A stretch of DNA of 64,000 nucleotides from Notolepis coatsorum (taxonomy: Eukaryota > Chordata > Actinopteri > Aulopiformes > Paralepididae), in the NCBI GenBank assembly GCA_963971535.1, contig OZ020587.1:162388491-162452490 (forward strand), read 5' to 3'. Shown here one piece after another: positions 1 through 10,209 of this stretch. The notes beneath the pieces were generated by a model, which worked only from the letters and a program-made list of their open reading frames with translations, was not told where the DNA came from and did not search any database. How positions within the stretch are numbered: the stretch's first letter is position 1; every line of letters starts with the position of its first letter. Both the position numbers and the translations under genes were made by a program.

Positions 1-790
1 TAGCATCATATACTGTAATTATATACCATTAGGCTATACAATTATTTACTGGAACTCACATTATGGCAGGTTTCACATGCATAGCACAGCCTTGCACCAT
101 AGCAGTCAACACTAACAATGTATGGCTCAATAACCACAATAACAACCACATTGTAACTCAGAAACAACAATATGCAGCTTGAGTTAGCTAGCAAGTTGAC
201 TTGCTAACTCACCAGGATTCTTCAATTTGTTTATCAGTCTTTCAATTGGCAATGGTTTCTCCTCCAATTCGGTCTTCAAGTCAGCTAGTCTTTTCTTCTC
301 TCTTTCTTGTCCAGTTCCAGCACTGTTATGTCAGTGAACAGAATCACTGTGTTAACATTCTCCTTTCATCCAATATCCTGACTGTTTTTTGATTACACAC
401 TGTAGCTCCATATTAGCAATGAGTAGGAAATGCTAGCTAGCATGAACACGGTATGACTCACCGGAATCCTCTCTTTATCCTCTATCTTTCATCTTCTGTC
501 CAAGTAGTTCTGTTCAAGTATACCGTTTTGTCACTTTTCTAATATTCTCCAACTGCTCCAATAGTCTGTCTCTAGCTTGCAGCCAGGAACAGTTTTCAAC
601 ACGCTGCTCCCAAGCAGGCTGTACTACGTAAATCTCAGGGGAGCGTCAACAAATTACACTCTTCCAGGGAGCGTCAACAAATTACACTCTTCCAGGGAGC
701 GTCAACAAATTACACTCTTCCAGGGAGCGTCACCCAATTCACAGTCCATAATGAATGTTTCAGCTAGACAAGAAAATAGCATGGGCTACA
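1..790 (-). mobile_element. 3' LTR (partial) of Ty3/Gypsy element
   Basis: Positions 1-790 match 7707-8496 almost perfectly, with a fixed offset of 7706 and, by eye, a single substitution (near 386 versus 8092). On the minus strand the LTR begins TGTAGCCC at 790. The window cuts off about 410 bp of its far end, judged from the complete copy at 7297-8496. A 28-bp unit is repeated three times at 639-722. Confidence 0.92.
639..731. repeat. 28-bp tandem repeat inside Gypsy LTR
   Basis: The unit starting gggagcgtcaacaaattaca occurs at 639, 667 and 695, with a partial fourth copy at 723. The same array is at 8345-8437 in the other LTR. Repeats in this part of an LTR (U3 side on the minus strand) are often promoter or enhancer modules; that role is inferred. 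Confidence 0.85.
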
Positions 791-804
791 TACTCCCCCC
801 CTAG
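791..804 (-). promoter_or_regulatory. Polypurine tract of Gypsy element
   Basis: On the minus strand a run of eight G followed by AGTA abuts the LTR start TGTAGCCC at 790. This is the expected position for the plus-strand primer of reverse transcription. Confidence 0.75.
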
Positions 805-827
805 AACGCTTGAGTCCCTTCATGCGC

Positions 828-2657
828 TTACCACCTCTCAGGTTCTGGGAGGAGGCCTTCCAAACTCTTGCAGAATGCAACAATTGCCAGAATCAGGGGT
901 CTCCCAAGACTCTCATAGTGTAGTCTATCAGGCTGTTGCCGTGATCTACTTGACCTTCTGACTTCAGCTTGTGGCTCTAGGTTGCCCGACTGTTCAGCTT
1001 GAGACACAGGATCGATGGCTGCTGCCACATCTTCTACGGCTGAGTGGTCTGATCTTTCATTCCGTTCATGTTGATCTTCGTCCACAGGCTCAGCATTGGT
1101 AAGAGGTTCCATTGCATGTTCCTGACAGTCACCTTGGAGTGAATCACGTTGGTCACTGCAGACACTGTCAACATCAGCTTCTAGGGTCCCAGCAGTAGGA
1201 GTCTGATCTATGTCTGTTTCTTGTCTGGAGGGTCTCCTCTTGGCTCCCATCTCCAGAGTTTCGATGAGAGGTTCCATCACAGTGACTTCGGGCCTGTAGA
1301 CAACTGTATATTCCTCTTCGTCGCAGCTGCTACAGACATCATCCTCTTCATGGCTCAGCGTGTTGCCTCCTGTATCCATCACCGGCTGCTCCCGGGATCT
1401 CAACTTCATCCTCTTAGTGGACCTTTTTTGTTCGGTTTCCTTCTCCTCTGTGATGGGTAGGAACCCACACGGTAAGAGGAGGTCCCTGTGGAGGGTGCGT
1501 ACAGGCCCAATCCCCTTTTCTGGCTTCACAACGTACACTGGTCCATCTCCCATCCTCTTCTCCACTACATAAATCTCTCTCTCCCATCTGTCCGCCAGCT
1601 TGTGCTTTCCTCTGATGTTTACGTTCCGTACCAAGACTCTGTCACCTGCCCTTAGTTCTGCAGCTCTGACCTTGGAGTTGAACCTTGTCTTGTTCTTTTC
1701 CCCCATCTCCCGTGCACTCTCTGCAGCTAGAGCATAGCTTTCCCGAAGCTTCTCTCGAAGGGCCTTTACATACTCCGAGTGAGTCCTGGCAGGATTCCCT
1801 TGTGGCTGGAGTCCCAGGACAAGGTCAATGGGAAGAGTCGGTTGCCTGCCGAACATCAGTTCATAAGGAGAGTATCCAGTAGTGTTGTTCCTCGTGCAAT
1901 TGTATGCATGAACGAGTGGTTTTACAAAGTCTCTCCAGTGGTACTTATCTTTGTCCTCCAGTGTTCCAAGCATGCCAAGCAGGGTTCTGTTAAATCTTTC
2001 AACTGGGTTCCCGCGGGGGTGGTACGGGGTAGTCCTCACTTTTTTTGCTCCCATCAGGGAACACAGCTCTTTGATGGTGTGACTTTCAAAATCCCTCCCC
2101 TGATCACTGTGAAGGCGAGCAGGGAACCCGTAGTGAACAATGAAGTTCTCCCAGAGTGCCTTGGCTACGGTCTTTGCTTTTTGATCCCTTGTGGGAACAG
2201 CCACAGCAAATTTAGTGAAATGGTCTGTAATCACTAATACATTTAGTGTATCTCTGCTGTCGGGTTCAATGGACAAATAGTCCATACAAACCAACTCAAG
2301 GGGGTAACTTGTACTGATGTTCATCATGGGAGCAGCCCTCTCGGGATTTGCTTTCCTTCTGAAGCACCTCTCGCATGTGTGACACTTCACATCAATCGCT
2401 TGAGCCATCTTTGGCCAGTAGAATCGGGTGCGGGCCAAGTTAAGGGCGCGCTCAAACCCAAGGTGGCCAACTTCATCATGCACCCCTTCTAGTGCTTTGG
2501 CTCTGTATTTCTCAGGTAAGACTAACTGGTAGCCCTCTGTTCCTCTGTCCACATATCTCCTGAACAGAACTCCCTCCTTGAGTTCAAGTCGGTTCCATTC
2601 TCTGAGGAAGCCCCTCACCTCCGGTAGCTCTAACTTAGCCTCTCTGTACGAGTTCAA
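828..2657 (-). pseudogene. Gypsy integrase region of pol
   Basis: This 609-codon frame holds the integrase. A zinc-binding HHCC region has H60, H65 and cysteines at 92-98. The catalytic triad reads D126 (CMDYL), D185 (SDQG) and E220 (NPVERFN), with the expected 35-residue spacing between the last two. A GPY/F-like region follows near residues 335-395, then a long acidic tail without a recognisable chromodomain. It integrates the cDNA in complex with the other Pol products. The frame is offset from the RNase H frame at about 2640, so Pol is broken here unless this is an assembly error. The first codons before LELPEV are out-of-frame artefacts of the shift. The frame ends close to the polypurine tract, as usual for this order. 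Confidence 0.9.
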
Positions 2658-3417
2658 TGATGCGCCTTATGGGTGGGTCTGCCCTCTGAGACTTATACCA
2701 GTCCGCTTGAGACATCCCTGGAACTGTTCCTTGGGCGAGGCAGGTGTAACTTGGGGGAATGGCAGAGGGGGCCACCGCTAGGGATTCTGCTAAAACGATG
2801 GTTTCCTGGAAGTATTCACAGGGCTCCATCCGCACTGCGTGTCTTTGGCAAAGGGCAGTGAAGGTGTCCTTTGAAAGCACTTTGTGATCTCCATCCAGAA
2901 CACGTTGACGGAGCTCGCGGATCCTTTCTCTTTCCTCGAGAAAAGCATGGTCTTCTGGTGAGGGTTCCTGAGGGCGCCTTGACAACCCATCTGCATCTTG
3001 GTTTGTATTACCAGGCCGATACTTTATCTCAAATCGGTATGTTGACAGGGCTGCTAGCCAGCGGTGGCCTGCCGCATCGAGTTTTGCAGAGGTCAACACA
3101 TAAGTGAGAGGGTTATTATCTGTAAGAACTGTGAATTCTGCTCCATAAAGATAATCATGGAACTTCTCACACACAGCCCACTTCAGTGCTAAGTATTCAA
3201 GCTTGTGTGTTGGATAGTTTCGTTCGCTCTTGGACAGCCCTCGACTGGCGTAGGCTATGGCCCTTAGTTTCCCTTCTTGCTCTTGGTAAAGGGCTGCACC
3301 AAGGCCCTCTCCGCAGGCATCCGTGTGGAGAATGTAAGGGAGGTTGGGGTTGGCAAAAGCCAAGACAGGTGCTGATGTTAACTTGTCAATGAGCATTCTG
3401 AACAGTCCTGTGTCCAC
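2635..3417 (-). pseudogene. Gypsy RNase H region of pol
   Basis: This 260-codon frame holds the Ty3/Gypsy RNase H. The acidic residues sit in HTDACGEGLG, KLEYLALKWAV and TDNNPLTYV, and a DADGLSR motif closes the domain. RNase H degrades the RNA strand of the RNA-DNA hybrid during reverse transcription. The frame starts inside the domain and is shifted from the reverse transcriptase frame near 3400-3420. It is shifted again to the integrase frame near 2640. The order RT, RNase H, integrase is that of Ty3/Gypsy. It is listed as broken because one uninterrupted Pol frame cannot be read. Confidence 0.9.
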
Positions 3418-5072
3418 TCACTTCCAAAAGACTGACTGGGGCTCACTGACATCTGAGGTTTCGGCCTACTATAGTCCTTCCCTCTTTTCCTTGGAGCCAC
3501 GTAGCCAGCTGTGAGGGCATTCAATGGCTTTGCTATCTTTGAGTAGCCTTGCACGAAACGGCGGTAGTACCCCGCAAATCCCAAAAAGCACTTAAGCTCT
3601 TTGCGATTGGTGGGCCTTGGCCAGTCTTTTAAGGCTGAGGTCTTTTCGGGATCAGTATGGACACCGCTAGCGTCTACAATGTGGCCCAGGTATCTTACGG
3701 AGGACTGAAAAAAGTGACATTTGTCAGGGGACAACTTCAGCCCGTAGTCCTTGAGTCTGTTCAAAACCTTCATCAGTCTGGTTTCATGCTCCTCCAAGGT
3801 ATCTGAGAAAACTATCAGGTCATCCAGAAAAACCAAGACTTCATTCAGGTGCAAGTCTCCAACGCACTTCTCCATCAATCGCTGAAATGTTGAGGGTGCA
3901 TTAGTAATGCCCTGTGGCATGCGGTTAAATTCCCAAAAACCCAGCGGGCATGTGAACGCGGTCTTGTGTTTGTCTTCTTCAGCCATTTCCACCTGATAGT
4001 AACCTGACTTAAGGTCCATCACAGAGAACCATCTAGCTCCACTAAGAGCCGAAAAGGTTTCCTCGATGTTGGGGAGGGCATAGGCATCTTTAACAGTGTG
4101 CAGGTTCAGTTTTCGATAGTCCACGCATAGTCGGATCTTTCCGTTTTTCTTTTTCACAACAACTATAGGGGAAGCAAATGGACTCTCCGATTCTCTGATG
4201 ATCCCAGCCTCCAGCAACTCCCTAATATGTTGCTTCACAGCTTCCCTATCACATGGATGAATTGGTCGGGACCTCTCCTTGAAGGGGGTTTCATCTTTTA
4301 GTCTTATCCTGTGTTTGACAGCAGAGGTACGCCCATGGGTTAAGTCGTCAACTGCGAACACTTCAGGTAGGGCATTCAACTTGTCCATGATGCGTTTCTT
4401 CCAATCGGCTGGAATGGGAGAGTCTGCTAGGCTGCATGTTACTTTGTCACTCAGGGGGGTTTCTGTGTCAAACGTCTGAAGACCACACAAGATGGGGGTG
4501 TCATTGGATTTCATAGGTATCACACACTGAGCTGCCGTCATTTCTGCTATCACACGGTTTGGGTGTAGTGTGACGTCGTGTGCACTCATATTGCAGAGAA
4601 GAACAGGAACTTTGCTGAAGGACTGATAAGGAACATCCAGTAGTGTTGGTACTACGAAGATGCCACCGGGCAGAGGAGAGTTCATTGGAGCCTCTACTGC
4701 ACATGAGGTTTGATCTGAGGATGCGCCCATCCTAACGCCTCCTAGCACACGCACTTTCTGTCCAGCTGGAACGATGACCAGGTGACGCCCAATCAACTTC
4801 ACCGGTCTTGTTCCTACTTTTTCATTGTGAGTCTGAGCAATGTGCTGAAATAGCATGACACACTCAGCACTTAGTTCACACCCCTGTAGGAATTTCTGCC
4901 CTTCTCGGGTAACTCCTTTTTCGTACAATCTATTAAGTACATTTGTCCCTATCAACAGAGGGATCTCACGGCTTAGGTCACAGTCGGGTACAATGAGAAC
5001 TAGGGAAGACACATTTTCTTCTATGCCAGTAACACTCTTAGGGAGAGTTAAAAAGACCTGGGTGTAGCCTAT
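3378..5072 (-). pseudogene. Gypsy protease end and reverse transcriptase
   Basis: The frame begins just after an L2 insertion with the C-terminal half of the aspartic protease (GYTQVFLTLP through LIGTNVL). A linker and the reverse transcriptase follow: the fingers motif KKKNGKIRLCVDYRKLN, the palm motif VMDLKSGYYQV, the catalytic pair in VFLDDLIVF and the thumb CFLGFAGYYRRF. The open frame formally starts at 5111 within the inserted LINE tail, so those first codons are not native. A frameshift near 3410 separates it from RNase H. The protein copies the element's RNA into DNA inside the Gag particle. With the protease split and the frame broken, this copy should be non-functional. Confidence 0.92.
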
Positions 5073-5370
5073 GTAAGTAAGTAAGTAAGTAAGTAAGTAT
5101 TTATAAAGCACCTTTCATACATGTCATGTAGCTCAAAGTGCTGTACACAATTATAGGCATATATAACGATAAAAGCAATAAAGTCATAGTGATCAGTTAA
5201 GATCAATGTTTAAAAAAAAAAAATAATAATAATAATAATAGTAACGTAAAAATGAAAATAACGTAAAAACAGTCATTTGCTTACCAATTTGGGAGAACAG
5301 GTCCGCACAAACATTTCCGCTCAGTGGCAACCGGAAGTGCACTAAACCAATGCACTTGTATTGTAGGTAG
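5073..5370 (-). mobile_element. 5'-truncated L2 LINE 3' end inserted in Gypsy protease
   Basis: This 298-bp stretch matches 24646-24929, the 3' terminus of the L2 element in this window, including its (GTAA)n tail. It falls between the GGQLVPYL and GYTQV codons of the protease. Reading from the upstream frame gives a run of non-native residues (QYKCIGL onward). The left end has the tail microsatellite and the right end is the truncation point. I found no clean target duplication. Confidence 0.85.
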
Positions 5371-5744
5371 GGGACTAGCTGACCCCCTGCGCCTGTAATC
5401 TCAAGTAGTGCATTAATGGGTTCAACAGGGAATGATGAGAGGTGTTCTGAGTAATAGGTCTCTGAGACTGTACTAACCTGTGATCCAGTATCTAGAAGAC
5501 ATTTACATGGGTGGCCTTCAACAAGCACAGTCAAGGTGCAACATGGCCCCACAAGACCACTGGGTAAGGGTCTATAGTTACAGGGTGGGCCATTCTGAGC
5601 ATAGTTTGTGGCCCTAACTACATTAACTTCTAAGTCTTGCATGGGACTAGATAAAGGGGGGTTCATGGCTCCTGATTGCCCCACAACAGGGGCCACTACA
5701 TGTTTAAAGGGAACTCGGGCTGGCCCTGGTGCTGCATGTTCCAC
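5371..5744 (-). pseudogene. Gypsy aspartic protease, N-terminal half
   Basis: The frame carries the retropepsin-like active site CLLDTGSQVS followed by ITGAGGQLVPYL, and then runs into the L2 insertion, where it terminates in foreign sequence. The enzyme would cut Gag-Pol into mature proteins. The first residues overlap the zinc-knuckle frame (5696-6151) in another phase, so a frame change near 5720 is needed to reach it. That change may be a normal Gag-Pol shift site or decay. The protease's second half resumes at 5072. Confidence 0.88.
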
Positions 5745-6151
5745 CGCTCACGCCTTTCTCTGAGTTCAAAGTTCTTTTGCCGTACAGCGGCAGGGTTTGG
5801 CTCGTTCGAACATTGGGCAGCAATGTGGCCGTCTTCTCCACATCTAAAACAGAACCATGCTCGGGGCATGTCGGAGGTGTTCCTGTTCATCTTGCGGCTT
5901 GTCGCATTAGAGGCCATACAGTTCCCCCTAACCGCATTCTCGCCACCGGGGTTGTTTACATTCTGGGGTCCAACTGCTCTTAAAGCAAGCTGCTTCTTTA
6001 GCTCTGCCACTTCCTGAGCGAGCCTTTGGGTCTCCGTGAGATGTTTTTTCACTTCCTTCTCGCTTGCAACAGGTTCTGTCTCTTCCAGCTCTTCACATTG
6101 GGGGCAGGCCATAGACTGTATGCATATGTGACATAGCTTTATTGCTCCCAA
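5696..6151 (-). pseudogene. Gypsy Gag C-terminal zinc knuckle segment
   Basis: A 151-codon frame contains two CxxC-type pairs near its start (LCHIC, CPQC), a short heptad-like stretch (AQEVAELKKQLAL) and one CCHC zinc knuckle, CFRCGEDGHIAAQC, typical of nucleocapsid that packages the element RNA. It continues the capsid frame ending at 6093 after a frame change near 6150, and is followed by the protease frame. Whether the change at 6150 is decay or programmed cannot be decided from one copy. Confidence 0.85.
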
Positions 6152-7259
6152 GGTGTTTCTTCATCCTGTTGAATTTTGTTTGTCGTCTATCCTCCTGTTT
6201 CCTCAATAGCAGTAGTAGCTCAGGGAAGGATGGGGGATTGGCCTTCTTTTCCTCAAGCTGGAGCTCAATGAGCATGGCCTGGTCCCAGCAACCCCTACAA
6301 AACTGCCTGAGAAGTTGCTTCTGGGAATTTTCAGCAGACACCCCTCCTCCAGTAACAGCTTTCTCCAGCATCAGGTGTAGGCGATTCAAGTAATCTGAGG
6401 ATTTCTCTCCGGCATTTTGATTTGCACCCAGGAATGCTGCATATAGCTCTTCTCCATCTGCTACTGCCCCAAAAGCTGCGTCAAGCTGATTGAGATACTG
6501 TGAGGGCGAGGAGTCAATACCAAGGCTTTTGACTAGGTCACTTGCTGGGCTCAGTAAGCTCTCTAAAATCCTTCTGACCTTCTGAGTATCCGAGCTGGAA
6601 GGATCACTCAGTAACAGTTCAACTTGAGTGTGCCACGTCTCATAATCAACTTCTCCACTGGGTTTTGGTGTTCTTCCTGAGAAGGTGCGGATTTTGCTGA
6701 CATGTGAAGATTGATGTTCAGTTTTTATTACATGCTCCACAACTACTTTCTGAACACTGGGGGGGTTGATGAGGCTCTCATCCAGACATGGCGGTGTTTG
6801 AGGGGACTCAGGCGCCAGAGTTTCAATTGTCTCTTCACCTGCTGTGTCACTATCAGTCATCTGAAGTTTAGAAAGATAAGTTTGGAGCATCTGGATTTGA
6901 CTGGTCTTGCTTAGACCTGCTACTGCTGCAGAAAACTTTTGTTCATCAACGTTTTCTTGTTCTTCTGTTTCCTGAACTGTCTCGTTTTGTATGGTGGTGA
7001 TGTACCATGTGGCATCATCAGAAATGAATGGTTCAGTGAAGAACGCTGGATCCATACGAGCTATTACTCTTTCATCTTTATATTGGACCAGAGCCCTGCC
7101 TTTAGGTTTACCTGGTTCATTAGGGACTCGTACACATTTCACTACTTCTCCATGTGTCTTAAAGACATTAGCAATGTCAATTTCTAAATACTTATCATCG
7201 ATATTGGAGACAAAAAGGCAGCCCTGCTCATGCATTTTATAATGGTTACAATATTCCAT
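6093..7259 (-). CDS. PNMA-like Gag of Ty3/Gypsy element
   Basis: The 388-codon frame starts 32 nt after the LTR edge region at ATGGAATATTG. Residues about 10-90 (LFVSNIDDKYLEIDI through GRALVQY) look like an RRM-type fold. Residues about 195-365 resemble the PNMA-type Ty3 Gag capsid: IRTFSGRTPKP at its start, then GEKSSDYLNRLHLMLEKAV, then a closing FPELLLLLRKQEDRR. It would assemble the particle in which reverse transcription occurs. The domestic PNMA genes of mammals are thought to descend from such Gag proteins. The frame is open throughout, unlike pol, although it ends before the zinc knuckle found in the next frame. A purely domesticated gene is unlikely because LTR, PBS and pol are attached. 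Confidence 0.88.
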   Translation of the reverse strand: MEYCNHYKMHEQGCLFVSNIDDKYLEIDIANVFKTHGEVVKCVRVPNEPGKPKGRALVQYKDERVIARMDPAFFTEPFISDDATWYITTIQNETVQETEEQENVDEQKFSAAVAGLSKTSQIQMLQTYLSKLQMTDSDTAGEETIETLAPESPQTPPCLDESLINPPSVQKVVVEHVIKTEHQSSHVSKIRTFSGRTPKPSGEVDYETWHTQVELLLSDPSSSDTQKVRRILESLLSPASDLVKSLGIDSSPSQYLNQLDAAFGAVADGEELYAAFLGANQNAGEKSSDYLNRLHLMLEKAVTGGGVSAENSQKQLLRQFCRGCWDQAMLIELQLEEKKANPPSFPELLLLLRKQEDRRQTKFNRMKKHLGSNKAMSHMHTVYGLPPM

Positions 7260-7273
7260 TTTGTATTACCAGT

Positions 7274-7291
7274 CTCCTGGCTAGCTCGCCA
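7274..7291 (-). promoter_or_regulatory. Primer binding site of Gypsy element
   Basis: On the minus strand TGGCGAGCTAGCCAGGAG lies 5 nt after the LTR end (TTACA at 7297). A PBS starting TGG is expected here for a tRNA primer. I could not match the primer tRNA with confidence. Confidence 0.6.
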
Positions 7292-7296
7292 CTTTA

Positions 7297-8496
7297 TGTA
7301 ACCTACTGTAATTCAACACTATCAGTTCTTTCTGCAGTGGTACAACTATCAACTATAGGTTCAAGGAGACTGGCTCTAAGAAAAAATACACAGGCACCGT
7401 GATCTACGTTTTACCTTTTATATAACTTAAAAGGGTTCACCAGGTTCAATACATATTACAACATCATAGCTTCCATGCAATGGTCCACATTTATAGAAAA
7501 TAATAAATGAAATAAAAAGGGTACCCAATAAAGTCTGTTTTGAGTGCACTCAATTAAACAAAAAGGGAACGTCACCAGCCGACCGTTGGGTGATGGTGAG
7601 TGGAGAAGGTCAATGAAGAAGACCACTTCAGTTGATGCAGATCCGTGTTCACTGAAGGGGGTAACAAAAACCAATCTGCACAGAATTGTACAGGCCATCA
7701 ATAGATTAGCATCATATACTGTAATTATATACCATTAGGCTATACAATTATTTACTGGAACTCACATTATGGCAGGTTTCACATGCATAGCACAGCCTTG
7801 CACCATAGCAGTCAACACTAACAATGTATGGCTCAATAACCACAATAACAACCACATTGTAACTCAGAAACAACAATATGCAGCTTGAGTTAGCTAGCAA
7901 GTTGACTTGCTAACTCACCAGGATTCTTCAATTTGTTTATCAGTCTTTCAATTGGCAATGGTTTCTCCTCCAATTCGGTCTTCAAGTCAGCTAGTCTTTT
8001 CTTCTCTCTTTCTTGTCCAGTTCCAGCACTGTTATGTCAGTGAACAGAATCACTGTGTTAACATTCTCCTTTCATCCAATATCCTGACTGGTTTTTGATT
8101 ACACACTGTAGCTCCATATTAGCAATGAGTAGGAAATGCTAGCTAGCATGAACACGGTATGACTCACCGGAATCCTCTCTTTATCCTCTATCTTTCATCT
8201 TCTGTCCAAGTAGTTCTGTTCAAGTATACCGTTTTGTCACTTTTCTAATATTCTCCAACTGCTCCAATAGTCTGTCTCTAGCTTGCAGCCAGGAACAGTT
8301 TTCAACACGCTGCTCCCAAGCAGGCTGTACTACGTAAATCTCAGGGGAGCGTCAACAAATTACACTCTTCCAGGGAGCGTCAACAAATTACACTCTTCCA
8401 GGGAGCGTCAACAAATTACACTCTTCCAGGGAGCGTCACCCAATTCACAGTCCATAATGAATGTTTCAGCTAGACAAGAAAATAGCATGGGCTACA
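7297..8496 (-). mobile_element. 5' LTR of Ty3/Gypsy element
   Basis: This 1200-bp LTR reads TGTAGCCC...GGTTACA on the minus strand. The right edge is set by divergence from the left LTR at 8497 (ttggatag here, the polypurine tract there). The left edge is inferred from the TGTA...TACA inverted ends and the adjacent PBS. Region 7297-7706 has no partner in the window because the other LTR is truncated. The 28-bp repeat array lies at 8345-8437. Confidence 0.85.
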
Positions 8497-8801
8497 TTTG
8501 GATAGTGTGTCACAATCACAAAGCAAATAAACTCCATTTGAAACGGTGACTGCTGTGTCATTTATGTTTAATGTAGACCTTTATTTGTATGTCAGCTCTT
8601 TGACTGCCAGAGTGGAGTGGACTCAACCTTGGTGACTCGGACTCGGACTAGGGTAATGGGGACTCGACTCGGGCTCTTCTTTGGTGACTCTGACTTTGAC
8701 TCTGACTCGAACACTGGGTACTCGAGACTCGACTCGGACTCAAGATTTAGTGACTCGACTACAACACTGGCTGCTGGTAATGCTTAGTTACTGGAGGTCA
8801 A
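8497..8801. other. Unassigned spacer with GACTCG-rich degenerate repeats
   Basis: No gene is visible. Positions about 8630-8762 are a degenerate array of gactcg/gactctgac motifs, probably decayed simple repeat. Confidence 0.6.
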
Positions 8802-9137
8802 GGTTGCGTTCACACTGACAGCCTTCATGCTTAATTCTGATTTATTGCTGCTCAGATATTTTTTTTTTTTTGCCAATATCGGATTCCAATGTGAACTGGT
8901 CACATGCTCCTGAACTGACACGCACACGCGCAAATGAACAATGAAGAAGATGGACGTAAAATAATTGCGACAAATGTCAATCTACTACTACTGTGCCGTG
9001 AAAGTCGCCTGACGGTTCAGAATTTGAAAAGATCAGATTCCATGTGATTTGTTCTGTTCACACTGTCGTGGGAAAAAAATCTGATCCGAGTCACATATGA
9101 GCAAAGAAATCAGTTTTGGGCCTGTGTGAACGTAGCC
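8802..9137. mobile_element. MITE with GGYTRCGTTCACAC terminal inverted repeats
   Basis: The left end ggttgcgttcacactg and the right end ctgtgtgaacgtagcc are inverted copies. The 336-bp interior has no ORF. A second, partial copy starts at 57820 with the same order of motifs (ttattgctcagat, gtgaactgg, gaagatggacgtaaa). I could not define a target duplication or superfamily. Confidence 0.75.
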
Positions 9138-9237
9138 GGAATGTGTGGCTATAACATCGTCTTCAATGACTTGCTACTGTATCAAATTAAGGAAAAGCTG
9201 GATGGATCATTTAAGCAGATAACTCATGAATATCAAT

Positions 9238-9735
9238 TGATTTGATGTAACTTTATACATTTTTTCTCCTCCTATTTTTCTTGTATTTTCCTCCCATCCC
9301 AATTTAGTCGTTATGCCAAGTCCCCCCTCCCCTTCCTGGTCGTTGTGCGCATTTTCCCCCTACTTGCCGGTCTAGAGAGCCCTGAAGTCTATCACATGCT
9401 TCCTCCGATACATAGGAGACAGCCAGCAGCCTCTTTTCACCTGCCAGCGAGGACTCTCATTGGGTGAGTGTAACGCGTGGGAGGGCACACTATACCTCAC
9501 CCAGATCCCTTCCTCGCTGTGCAGGCGCCCCGACCGACCTGTAGGAGTTGCTGTTTACAACGACCAGATTACCACCCACCGGCTTCCCTCCCTCTGACAC
9601 TGCCAATTGTGTCAGTATGACGACCGGCCCAAGCCGGAGGCACCGCTGACAGCCGGATTCGATACCAGTGTCTCTGCGGTGGTAGACAGACGCTTAGTCT
9701 GTTGCGCTACCCGGCCGCCTGATTTGATGTAACTT
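9238..9735 (-). mobile_element. tRNA-derived SINE with 16-bp TSD
   Basis: The flanks tgatttgatgtaactt at 9238-9253 and 9720-9735 are identical. Read on the minus strand from 9719 the element starts with a tRNA-like head: box A-like GGGTAGCGCAACAGACTAAGC region and box B-like GGTATCGAATCC. The body (GTCGGGGCGCC, CATGTGATAG) ends in A-rich sequence. Two relatives lie at 15030-15420 and 59001-59461. It has no protein and would depend on a LINE for mobility. Confidence 0.9.
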
Positions 9736-9895
9736 AAAATGTTAATAAAACACTTAATGTACGATGAAATACATTTGAGAAGCATGTTCTAAAAAGAAAA
9801 AGTGAATTATATGATTTTGTAAGTTGAGTTGTTCTTCCAACGGACTGCATTTATATAACAGCTTTTATCCCAAGCGCTTTACAACTTATGCCTCT
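9736..9895. other. Repeat flank, dispersed family split by SINE insertion
   Basis: Sequence near 9848-9893 (gcatttatataacagctttt, aagcgctttacaactt) continues after the SINE pair at about 10470-10605 (ggtgccgacctgctcatcgg, cttgctcaaggacact). Together they look like one fish dispersed repeat interrupted by the SINE pair. Confidence 0.5.
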
Positions 9896-10209
9896 GTAAC
9901 GGAGGTACCGCAGTCTATCCACAGTCACGAGGGACAGTAAGTGAAGTGGCTGTGGACGTTAAGCGGTACTGCAAGTAAAAACTCACTCCCCAGAGGCATC
10001 CAGACCCAATAGCAAGAAGTGAATTCACCTCTTGGTATAGTGGTCTGTGATGTCGCCCGCGACGCGGGAGACCGGGGTTCAACTCCCACTCAGGGCGATC
10101 CCTTAACAGGGGTCGAATCGAAAACACAATGCAGAGTAAGATCACACCGGCTACACGTGGTGCCGTTAGACCCGGATGCCCTGGGTGGAGTGAGTTTAGG
10201 GGGGTGAGT
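9896..10209 (+). mobile_element. tRNA-Asp-like SINE, copy 1 of tandem pair
   Basis: The segment 10028-10100 resembles a tRNA-Asp gene: box A-like TTGGTATAGTGG and GACGCGGGAGACCGGGGTTC through box B. It cannot be a working tRNA because the 3' acceptor pairing is lost and a SINE-type body follows. The whole 314-bp unit, starting gtaacggaggtaccgcag, repeats immediately at 10210. Confidence 0.75.

Noticed and set aside
3378-5111. Native start of the Gypsy RT frame at 5111 (MLYKYLLTYLL).
   Set aside because: Those codons are the (GTAA)n tail of the inserted L2 fragment.
10020-10100. A functional tRNA-Asp gene.
   Set aside because: Boxes resemble tRNA-Asp but the acceptor stem and part of the anticodon arm do not pair, and the unit is part of a doubled SINE.
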